Source: Thalassospiraceae bacterium (GTDB taxonomy: Bacteria; Pseudomonadota; Alphaproteobacteria; Rhodospirillales; Magnetovibrionaceae). From it: DNA of 5,941 nucleotides. Each line of letters starts with the position of its first letter. Position 1 is the stretch's first letter. Positions 1 through 5,021 of this stretch are shown piece after piece. The notes beneath the pieces are model-generated. The model had not been told where the DNA came from, did no database searches, and saw only the letters and a program-made list of their open reading frames with translations. The translations under genes and the position numbers were made by a program. The stretch is from assembly GCA_030638205.1 (NCBI GenBank), contig DAOWFB010000112.1, positions 1 to 5,941 of the forward strand, written 5' to 3'.

Positions 1-102
1 ACTGGCCTGCTATCTGAAACGGCAAAAAAACGCCTCAGTGTAACATTTGAAAACATAAAGGCGCGGGTAATCAATCTGATATCAGGTAAACAACTTAAAT
101 AA
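1..102 (+). CDS. Partial CDS, C-terminal 33 residues of an unidentified protein
   Basis: Frame 1 is open from the window edge and ends at TAA 100-102, giving a 33-residue tail that begins TGLLSETAKKRL and ends ISGKQLK. The tail is mixed charged/hydrophobic and looks like a soluble amphipathic helix, as expected of a genuine C-terminus. The other two forward frames close sooner. The pattern 'ENIKARVINLISGKQL' faintly recalls the last helix of NAD-dependent 2-hydroxyacid dehydrogenases (N-I-x-A-x-x-x-G-x-x-L). That likeness is too short to use, so I do not assign a function. The gene would be convergent with the DUF192 gene, whose stop lies 119 bases further on. An open stretch this short could be chance. 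Confidence 0.4.
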   Translation, partial: TGLLSETAKKRLSVTFENIKARVINLISGKQLK

Positions 103-142
103 AACGATAGTTTTCAGCAATATACTTTGATGTGCGTCGGTA

Positions 143-195
143 AGATGGGGTGAGGCAGAATACGGCTGAATACAGGTCACGAAGAAACCCCATCT
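143..195. repeat. Inverted repeat with 9-bp perfect arms between convergent genes
   Basis: The arms agatggggt (143-151) and accccatct (187-195) are exact reverse complements around a 35-base loop. One more pair can form beyond a mismatch (141/197). The loop contains the direct repeat gaatac (158-163 and 168-173, 10-base period). It sits in the 119-base gap between the plus-strand tail ending at 102 and the DUF192 stop at 222, followed on the plus strand by AT-rich sequence and T5 (218-222). It could act as a weak terminator, but the loop is long and no U-tract follows directly. A structured small RNA is also possible. The function is not established. Confidence 0.35.
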
Positions 196-221
196 AACAT
201 ATTGTTATTATTAACTATTTT

Positions 222-737
222 TCATTGGCCATCGTCGCACAGAATAAAGCTGTCCCCAATTTCAATTCCTAGCCTTTGCACGGTGCCTGCGGCCACCTCT
301 AAAACGTAACGAATTTGCTGGGGTGGTGTGATTACATCTTCCGATAACGGGGTTGTATTTTCCTTGATGAAGATAATTCTATTGGTTTCATCTGCAAACA
401 GCATGTCCAGCGAAACAAAAGTATTTTTCATCCACATAGACCCATCACGAAGGTGGCCAAAATCAAAAACCATTGCGTAATTTGGTTCTATGGTCTTGCG
501 AAACATAAGACCTTGGGAATGCTGGGCCGGATTAACGGCAAGCTCAGCATCAAAATTATGAATTTTTCCAGAAGAAATTATCTCAACACAAGCTGTTGAA
601 AATTCAATTTGCTGATGTGCTTCAAGGGTGGCGGCCTTGGCCTGCAAGGCAATGGGCGGGTACGGCCAAACCAGCATAAAAAGTGCCACAAATACTGTGG
701 CAAAAACCAATGCAAACCTGAAACCGAATCCCTTCAT
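222..737 (-). CDS. DUF192 family exported/membrane-anchored protein
   Basis: Small DUF192-domain protein of 171 residues, probably facing the periplasm. The chosen ATG (737-735) is followed by MKGFGFRF and a hydrophobic stretch at about residues 6-26, a signal peptide or membrane anchor. The DUF192 domain fills residues 50-165 and shows the family hallmarks: GLMFR at 76-80, then MVFDF, then SMWMKNTFVSLDMLF at 100-114, and the closing VLEV-AG-RLGIEIGD at 145-162. The biochemical function of the family is not known. A GTG at 785-783 would extend the frame by 16 residues with a poorer export signal. Neither start has a clear Shine-Dalgarno sequence, so the start is uncertain. It is transcribed away from the antiporter operon and convergent with the partial gene on the left. 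In Gram-negative bacteria DUF192 genes are usually single genes, and nothing ties this one to the antiporter. The family call is firm; the start is moderate. Confidence 0.9.
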   Translation of the reverse strand: MKGFGFRFALVFATVFVALFMLVWPYPPIALQAKAATLEAHQQIEFSTACVEIISSGKIHNFDAELAVNPAQHSQGLMFRKTIEPNYAMVFDFGHLRDGSMWMKNTFVSLDMLFADETNRIIFIKENTTPLSEDVITPPQQIRYVLEVAAGTVQRLGIEIGDSFILCDDGQ

Positions 738-840
738 CGCTGGCGATAATAACCCGCCATCAAGGCAAAAAGTGGCATTTACCACTATATTTTTGCTAAT
801 CGAAAAAAGCGTTATAATTCAATGGCTTGATAATAATTAT

Positions 841-856
841 TTGCCGACCCCGGCAA
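841..856. repeat. Perfect 6-bp stem-loop beside a TATAAT box
   Basis: ttgccg (841-846) and cggcaa (851-856) pair perfectly around the loop accc. Three bases further on lies a perfect TATAAT (860-865), but no matching -35 box is found 16-18 bases upstream of it. As DNA the palindrome could be an operator for the divergent region. As RNA it would be a small GC-rich hairpin, with no T-run strong enough for a terminator. Seen directly; the role is inferred. Confidence 0.3.
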
Positions 857-870
857 GGATATAATCTTTC

Positions 871-899
871 TTGTCACTTTGGTGCTGGGTACCTATTGT
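871..899 (+). promoter_or_regulatory. Candidate sigma70-type promoter of the antiporter operon
   Basis: TTGTCA (871-876, 5 of 6 to TTGACA) and TATTGT (894-899, 4 of 6 to TATAAT) are separated by exactly 17 bases, pointing toward the operon. Transcription would begin near 906, leaving a leader of about 70 bases before the first start codon at 978. A competing perfect -10, TATAAT at 860-865, lacks a recognisable -35. The prediction rests on consensus matching only. Confidence 0.4.
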
Positions 900-908
900 C
901 GTCAAACG

Positions 909-957
909 GCCTGAAACAAAGGCTTTTTGGGGCATAATTTCAGATATTTATTCTGAA
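909..957 (+). promoter_or_regulatory. Structured 5' leader: small hairpin with T5, then a 6-bp hairpin upstream of the ribosome site
   Basis: Two stem-loops lie in the predicted leader. GCCT (909-912) pairs with AGGC (920-923), with T5 at 924-928 directly after, a weak attenuator-like shape. ttcaga (939-944) pairs perfectly with tctgaa (952-957) around the 7-base loop tatttat, ending 7 bases before the Shine-Dalgarno sequence at 965-968. Together they could tune read-through or translation of the operon. The stems are short and AT-rich, so chance pairing is quite possible, and no known riboswitch class is recognised. Confidence 0.25.
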
Positions 958-963
958 TTTTAT

Positions 964-970
964 CGGAGAT
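964..970 (+). promoter_or_regulatory. Ribosome binding site that fixes the TTG start of mrpE
   Basis: GGAG at 965-968 lies 9 bases before TTG 978-980. The frame is closed upstream by TGA at 954-956 and the first in-frame ATG is only at 1008, inside the first conserved membrane helix. The TTG with this site is therefore the best start. Confidence 0.65.
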
Positions 971-977
971 ACATTTT

Positions 978-1484
978 TTGCTGCACGCGATTTCCCTAGG
1001 TCTTGTTATGGCTATTTTATGGATGGCGTTGTCTGGATTTTTCGAACCCTTGTTATTGGGGTTTGGAGTTTTTTCCGTTGTTCTAACCGTATTTATTGCC
1101 CACCGCATGGATGTGATTGATCACGAAGGTCATCCAATTCATCACGCACCAAGGGTGTTTATGTATTGGCCGTGGCTTCTCAAAGAAATTGCAATAGCCA
1201 ATTGGGATGTGGCTAAAACCATACTTGGTTTTGGTGAGCCACTAAGCCCAAGCGTATTTAAAACCCCCGCTTCGCAAAAAAGCGAACTTGATCAAGTTAT
1301 TTATGCCAATTCCATAACCCTTACGCCCGGAACCGTTACCATTTCGGCTGAGACCGGAAATACTTTCGAGGTCCACGCCCTTACCAAGGTGTCGCGCGAA
1401 GGTGTTGAAAGCGGCGAAATGAACAATCGCTGTGCCACGTTTCATAACGAGCCCGGTGAATTTGAAGAGGAAAATTCCAAATGA
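978..1484 (+). CDS. mrpE: Na+/H+ antiporter subunit E (MnhE/MrpE, MbhA-like)
   Basis: MrpE-type subunit (PF01899 family) of 168 residues, a normal length. It is a small membrane protein of the Mrp complex, needed for assembly and thought to help form the Na+-handling part. Hydrophobic helices lie at about residues 2-19 and 23-41, followed by an amphipathic/membrane segment at 60-83 with WLLKEIAIANWDVAKTIL. The family signature YANSITLTPGTVTI is at 109-122 in a cytoplasmic domain that ends in an acidic tail (EFEEENSK). The start is TTG at 978, supported by GGAG at 965-968; the first ATG would remove half of helix 1. It is the first gene of the operon and overlaps mrpF by 4 bases (ATGA at 1481-1484), implying translational coupling. 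Archaeal Mbh complexes carry the same subunit as MbhA, also first in the operon. Confidence 0.93.
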   Translation: MLHAISLGLVMAILWMALSGFFEPLLLGFGVFSVVLTVFIAHRMDVIDHEGHPIHHAPRVFMYWPWLLKEIAIANWDVAKTILGFGEPLSPSVFKTPASQKSELDQVIYANSITLTPGTVTISAETGNTFEVHALTKVSREGVESGEMNNRCATFHNEPGEFEEENSK

Positions 1485-1771
1485 TGTTCGCCGCAGCAGC
1501 GCTTGGAGTTTTAGTCGCCATGGCACTTGCAATGTTTCGTGCATTTGCCGGGCCAACCGTGTTTGATCGCATACTTGCGGTAAATACCGCTGGAACGTTA
1601 ACGGTTGTTCTTATTTCCGTTTATGGGTTTTTGAGCGAACGCCCCGAATTTTTAGATATCGCGCTGCTGTATGCGCTAATTAATTTTATTGGTACCGTTG
1701 CGGTTACCAAGTTTGTCCAATTTCAAGGTCTTGGCTATCCGGTTGGCGATCATGAAGACGGTGACATCTAA
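1481..1771 (+). CDS. mrpF: Na+/H+ antiporter subunit F (MnhF/MrpF, MbhB-like)
   Basis: MrpF family (PF04066), 96 residues, three transmembrane helices at roughly 2-20, 34-52 and 58-80. Conserved features visible are FRAFAGPTVFDRILAVN (19-35) linking helices 1 and 2, and FLDIALLYALINFIGTVA (57-74), with a membrane aspartate at 60. It packs with MrpE, MrpG and the MbhD/E protein in the Mrp-specific domain. Start ATG 1481 overlaps the mrpE stop as ATGA; a second ATG follows at once at 1484, so the exact start is uncertain by one codon. AGAGG at 1466-1470 is a suitable ribosome site. Its stop TAA shares one base with the mrpG start (TAATG, 1769-1773). Confidence 0.93.
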   Translation: MMFAAAALGVLVAMALAMFRAFAGPTVFDRILAVNTAGTLTVVLISVYGFLSERPEFLDIALLYALINFIGTVAVTKFVQFQGLGYPVGDHEDGDI

Positions 1772-2148
1772 TGGATGTGAACTCATTTATAGAAATTGCT
1801 AGTTGGGCGCTTATTGTTGCGGGGGTTTTCTTCGCAATTACCGGAACAATTGGCCTGGTTCGTCTGCCAGATGTGTTTACCCGCATGCATGGTGCCGGCA
1901 TGGTTGATACCATGGGTATCGGACTTATTTTAATTGGGCTAATGCTTCACGCACCAAGCATTATCGTGGCGATAAAGCTTTTTCTTATTTTGGCATTCAT
2001 TTTCTTTACTTCACCAACAACATGCTATGCGCTGGCCCGGGCAACCATACATGCCGGGGTTAAGCCATTGCTAAACACACACACAAAAAAGACGGGCACA
2101 AAAAAGACGGGCACAAAAAAGACGGAGAGAAAATCATCGAAGACTTGA
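1771..2148 (+). CDS. mrpG: Na+/H+ antiporter subunit G (MnhG/MrpG, MbhC-like) with Lys/Thr repeat tail
   Basis: MrpG family (PF03334), 125 residues. Three hydrophobic helices lie at about 7-30, 44-61 and 63-80. The family motif GLVRLPDVFTRMHGAGMVDT is at 28-47 and TSPTTCYALARA at 80-91, both characteristic of MrpG. The subunit belongs to the small-subunit cluster of the antiporter. The last 20 or so residues are unusual: three in-frame copies of a TKKTG-type pentapeptide (105-119) followed by RKSSKT, a strongly basic, low-complexity tail outside the conserved domain. It starts at ATG 1771, one base into the mrpF stop codon. Its TGA (2146-2148) overlaps the TTG start of the next gene. The family call is firm; the tail's role is unknown. 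Confidence 0.93.
   Translation: MDVNSFIEIASWALIVAGVFFAITGTIGLVRLPDVFTRMHGAGMVDTMGIGLILIGLMLHAPSIIVAIKLFLILAFIFFTSPTTCYALARATIHAGVKPLLNTHTKKTGTKKTGTKKTERKSSKT
2082..2126 (+). repeat. Three tandem 15-bp repeats inside the 3' end of mrpG
   Basis: The unit cacaaaaaagacggg occurs at 2082-2096, 2097-2111 and 2112-2126; the third differs only in its last base (a for g). The period of 15 keeps the frame, so each copy adds five residues (TKKTG, TKKTG, TKKTE). Near-perfect identity, including synonymous positions, suggests recent slippage or unequal recombination. An acacacac run (2075-2084) directly precedes it. Confidence 0.9.
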
Positions 2149-2705
2149 TAATAATTTCTCTTCTTTTTTTCATGACTGCTACTGCTATTTCCATGCTTTG
2201 GCTACGCGATCTTTTTGCGGTGGTCATGCTTAGTGGTATTTATTCTCTTTTTGCAGCGGTTATTTATATGGTTATGGATGCGGTTGATGTTGCGTTTACC
2301 GAAGCCGCGGTTGGCGCTGGTATTTCCACCGTATTAATGCTGGGAACTCTTGCGCTTACAAAATCAAAAGAGAAAGTCCATAAAAAAATAGCCTACGGAC
2401 CATTAGCGCTTGTTTTAATTACTGGCGGAATATTGGTTTATGGCACGCTTGATATGCCCCATTATGGCGATGCCAATGCGCCCATCCATAGCCATGTTGC
2501 AAGCAGATATATTGAAAAATCAGGTCTCGAGGTTGGCGTGCCCAATATTGTGACATCTGTTTTAGCCAGCTATCGCGGCTACGACACCCTTGGCGAAACT
2601 GCGGTGGTGTTTACTGCAGCCATAGGTGTGCTTGTCATTATTGGCAGACGCAAAAAAAAGCGGAAAAAAACTGGTGCAGTTAATGATGGGGGCGATATCG
2701 CATGA
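2145..2705 (+). CDS. MbhD-MbhE domain antiporter subunit (free-standing C-terminal part of MrpA)
   Basis: 186-residue membrane protein combining two regions normally found at the C-terminus of MrpA or as separate MbhD and MbhE. The MbhD/DUF4040 part (about 1-72) has helices near 2-19, 22-45 and 52-72 with RDLFAVVMLSGIYSL (21-35) and DVAFTEAAVGAGISTVLML (48-66), carrying acidic D48 and E53 in the membrane region. The MbhE part (about 83-167) has helices near 83-100 and 150-167 around a loop containing PNIVTSVLASYRGYDTLGE (133-151), the MrpA C-terminal signature. In Mrp structures this region contributes to the ion path between MrpA and the small subunits. The C-terminus (167-177) is polybasic, encoded by A8 and A7 runs. 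The start is TTG 2145 (TTGA overlap with mrpG). The nearest purine-rich site, ggagaga 2124-2130, is rather distant (14 bases), so coupling to mrpG translation is likely. ATG 2172 would cut off part of helix 1. It overlaps mrpB as ATGA. Confidence 0.88.
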   Translation: MIIISLLFFMTATAISMLWLRDLFAVVMLSGIYSLFAAVIYMVMDAVDVAFTEAAVGAGISTVLMLGTLALTKSKEKVHKKIAYGPLALVLITGGILVYGTLDMPHYGDANAPIHSHVASRYIEKSGLEVGVPNIVTSVLASYRGYDTLGETAVVFTAAIGVLVIIGRRKKKRKKTGAVNDGGDIA

Positions 2706-3151
2706 TGCACCAAAAATCAGTTTTGCGCGTAGTTTCCAAATTGCTAATACCGCCCATATTGCTATTTGCGCTTTATGTTCAATTTCATGGTGATTTTGGA
2801 CCGGGCGGTGGATTTCAGGCCGGTGTAATTTTTGCCGCCGCATTTATTCTTTACGGACTTATTTTTGGTATTGCCAATGCCAGACGAACAGTGCCGGCCA
2901 GCGCAACCCGAACAATGCTTGCCTTGGGTGTGTTGCTTTATGCTGGAACCGGGGTTTGGACAATGCTGCTGGGTGGCGAATTTCTTGATTACAACTATCT
3001 GGCCTCAACCCCGATTGCCGGACAGCACCTTGGCATTTTATTAGTTGAACTTGGCGTCGGTATAACCGTTGCCGGTGCAATGATGAGCATTTTTTATACC
3101 TTTGCCGCGCAAACGCTAGACGGCGATGAAGATATAGAAGAGGAAGTGTAG
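2702..3151 (+). CDS. mrpB: Na+/H+ antiporter subunit B (MnhB/MrpB, MbhF-like)
   Basis: MnhB family (PF04039), 149 residues. About four membrane helices are visible: 11-28, 38-57, 71-90 and 108-135. Signatures are FHGDFGPGGGFQAGV (28-42), typical of MrpB and MbhF, and GQHLGILLVELGVGITVAG (107-125), with a membrane glutamate at 116. The C-terminus is acidic (DGDEDIEEEV). In the complex it sits between the MbhD/E part and MrpC/MrpD. Start ATG 2702 forms the ATGA overlap with the preceding stop; a second ATG at 2705 is possible. The stop TAG is separated by one base from mrpC. In Bacillus-type operons mrpB follows full-length mrpA; here it follows just the MrpA C-terminal piece, keeping the local order. 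Confidence 0.95.
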   Translation: MMHQKSVLRVVSKLLIPPILLFALYVQFHGDFGPGGGFQAGVIFAAAFILYGLIFGIANARRTVPASATRTMLALGVLLYAGTGVWTMLLGGEFLDYNYLASTPIAGQHLGILLVELGVGITVAGAMMSIFYTFAAQTLDGDEDIEEEV

Positions 3152-3152
3152 G

Positions 3153-3533
3153 ATGGCCGATACATTTTCTGGATTGATAAATTACTGGGTCGCAATAGCG
3201 TTAATGATGATTGGTTTTTACATCGTCATAGCCCAAGGAAATCTTGTTAAAAAAATTGTTGGTCTGAATATTTTTCAGGTTGCGGTGTTTGTTTTTTACA
3301 TTTCAATGGGCAAGGTCAAAGGTGGAACCGCGCCAATACTAGATGATAGTATAGAAGTGTATTCAAACCCCCTGCCCCATGTTCTTATTCTTACCGCTAT
3401 TGTTGTTGGCGTTGCCACCACCGCACTTGCGCTTGCGCTTATTGTTCGCATAAACCGCGCCTATGGCACAATTGAAGAAAGCGAAATAAACGAACAAGAC
3501 AATGTCCTTGATGCCAGCGAGGGCAAACCTTGA
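3153..3533 (+). CDS. mrpC: Na+/H+ antiporter subunit C (MnhC/MrpC, NuoK-like, MbhG-like)
   Basis: NuoK-like subunit (PF00420), 126 residues, with three transmembrane helices at about 10-27, 35-53 and 77-100. Diagnostic features are GNLVKKIVGLNIFQVAVFVF (29-48) and NPLPHVLILTAIVVGVATTA (72-91), the latter matching the 'PLPxALxLTAIVIG' motif of MrpC/MbhG. The tail is hydrophilic and acidic (GTIEESEINEQD). It corresponds to complex I NuoK and lies next to MrpD/MrpA in the complex, contributing to the continuous hydrophilic axis across the membrane arm. AGAGGA at 3139-3144, 8 bases before ATG 3153, is a good ribosome site. The gap to mrpB is one base, and its TGA (3531-3533) shares one base with the mrpD start. 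Confidence 0.95.
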   Translation: MADTFSGLINYWVAIALMMIGFYIVIAQGNLVKKIVGLNIFQVAVFVFYISMGKVKGGTAPILDDSIEVYSNPLPHVLILTAIVVGVATTALALALIVRINRAYGTIEESEINEQDNVLDASEGKP

Positions 3534-5020
3534 TGGCTGAACAATCAAACATGTTTTTAATTTTGTTGGTCATAATACCGCTGATAGCGTCTCCGGTTTG
3601 CGTATTGCTAAGAAATGCAACCGCCGCTTGGGCTGTTTCCATGGCTGTTGCGTGGTCTGTTTTTGGCATTGCCATAAAACTTGTTAATGACCTTTCTGCT
3701 TCCAATCAGGTTCTTTATTACCGCATCGGTGGTTGGGATGCGCCGTGGGGTATTGAATATGCCCTTGATAAAGTTGGCGGGTTGGTAATTCTTGTTGTTT
3801 CCATTATTGGTGCGCTATCGCTTGTTTACGCCAAAAGAAGTGTCGAAAAAGAAATACCGCCTGAGCGCATTTATCTTTTTTATGCCATGCTTATGCTTTG
3901 CCTTTCAGGGCTCTTAGGTATCGTAATTACGGGCGATGCATTTAATCTTTTTGTATTTTTGGAAATATCTTCGCTTTCATCATACGTTCTTATTTCGTTG
4001 GGCAAGGACAAGCGCGCGCTAACAAGCGCATTTAATTACCTAATTATGGGAACAATCGGCGCAACATTTTATATTATCGGCGTTGGCATGATGTACATGA
4101 TGACAGGTACGCTAAACATGGCTGACCTTTCAACCATTTTACCAGCTGTTGCCGATTCCAAAACCGTTATGGTGGCGCTGGCGTTCCTGACGGTTGGCAT
4201 TTCATTAAAGCTTGCCCTGTTCCCGCTGCATGCATGGCTTCCCGGTGCTTATGCATTTGCCCCATCGGTGGTTACGGTATTTCTTGCCGCAACCGCGACC
4301 AAAGTTTCGCTTTATGTACTTATTCGCATTTTCTTTACCGTGTTTGGAAAAGTTGATGTGTTTGAAACATTCCCAATACAACCCGTATTATTGGTCATGG
4401 CATTGGCGGCAATGTTTATTGCTAGCCTTGCTGCTATTTGGCAACAAAATATTAAACGCATGCTGGCTTATTCATCCATTGCCCAAATCGGCTATATGGT
4501 TTTGGGCGTTGCCATCGCAACCGAAGCAGGCCTTACTGGCGGCATAATTCATATATTCAACCATGCACTTATGAAGGGTTCGCTGTTTATGGCGGTTGGC
4601 GCAATGGCATATGGCGCAGGCATAACCACCGTTAGCGACATGGCCGGTATGGGCAGACGAATGCCGTTGCTTATGGCGGCATTTGTAGTTGGTGGCCTTA
4701 GCCTTATTGGTGTGCCCTTAACCGTTGGTTTCGTCAGTAAATGGGCATTGGTAAGTGCCGCCCTAGATGCCCAAATGTGGCCGCTGGCGGCATTAATATT
4801 GTTATCATCGCTATTGGCGATAATTTATGTCTGGCGCGTGGTTGAAATTGCTTATTTAAAACCCGCGCCTGAAAATGCACCAAAACCAAGTGCGGTTCCG
4901 CTTTCAATGCTAATCCCAACATGGGTGCTGGCCCTGGCATCCATTTGGTTTGGGGCCAATGCCACCTTCACCATGAATATGGCCGGATCTGCGGCTAGGC
5001 ATTTGATGGGGGGCTACTAA
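3533..5020 (+). CDS. mrpD: Na+/H+ antiporter subunit D (MnhD/MrpD, NuoM/N-like, MbhH-like)
   Basis: Large antiporter-like subunit (proton-translocating NADH-quinone oxidoreductase family, PF00361), 495 residues, the usual MrpD length, predicted to have about 14 helices. Residues expected for proton transfer are present: E144 in FNLFVFLEISSLSSYVLIS, K226 in ISLKLALFPLHAWLPGAY, K257 in ATKVSLYVLIRIFF, H340/H344 and K348 in the broken helix IIHIFNHALMKGS, and K403 in GFVSKW. The two halves around the TM5 and TM12 charges follow the inverted-repeat plan of complex I antiporter subunits. I choose ATG 3533, which overlaps the mrpC stop as TGATG and has GAGGG at 3519-3523. A TTG at 3530 would add one residue. 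The stop TAA is one base before the next gene's start. No key residue appears lost, so it should be active. Confidence 0.96.
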   Translation: MAEQSNMFLILLVIIPLIASPVCVLLRNATAAWAVSMAVAWSVFGIAIKLVNDLSASNQVLYYRIGGWDAPWGIEYALDKVGGLVILVVSIIGALSLVYAKRSVEKEIPPERIYLFYAMLMLCLSGLLGIVITGDAFNLFVFLEISSLSSYVLISLGKDKRALTSAFNYLIMGTIGATFYIIGVGMMYMMTGTLNMADLSTILPAVADSKTVMVALAFLTVGISLKLALFPLHAWLPGAYAFAPSVVTVFLAATATKVSLYVLIRIFFTVFGKVDVFETFPIQPVLLVMALAAMFIASLAAIWQQNIKRMLAYSSIAQIGYMVLGVAIATEAGLTGGIIHIFNHALMKGSLFMAVGAMAYGAGITTVSDMAGMGRRMPLLMAAFVVGGLSLIGVPLTVGFVSKWALVSAALDAQMWPLAALILLSSLLAIIYVWRVVEIAYLKPAPENAPKPSAVPLSMLIPTWVLALASIWFGANATFTMNMAGSAARHLMGGY

Positions 5021-5021
5021 T

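Noticed and set aside
1..221. tRNA or known RNA gene in the left flank
   Set aside because: No cloverleaf, T-loop GTTCGA-type sequence or CCA-end arrangement could be found on either strand; only the simple inverted repeat remains.
628..864. 78-residue plus-strand open frame opposite the DUF192 start
   Set aside because: It lies antisense to the DUF192 N-terminus, has no recognisable domain or ribosome site, and runs into the promoter region; a shadow frame.
841..865. Intrinsic terminator at the 841-856 hairpin
   Set aside because: No gene runs into it on the plus strand, the stem is only 6 bp, and the sequences on either side lack an uninterrupted T-run.
2082..2126. CRISPR-like or other short repeat array
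   Set aside because: Units are only 15 bp, directly abutting without spacers, and lie in frame inside mrpG; a coding tandem repeat.
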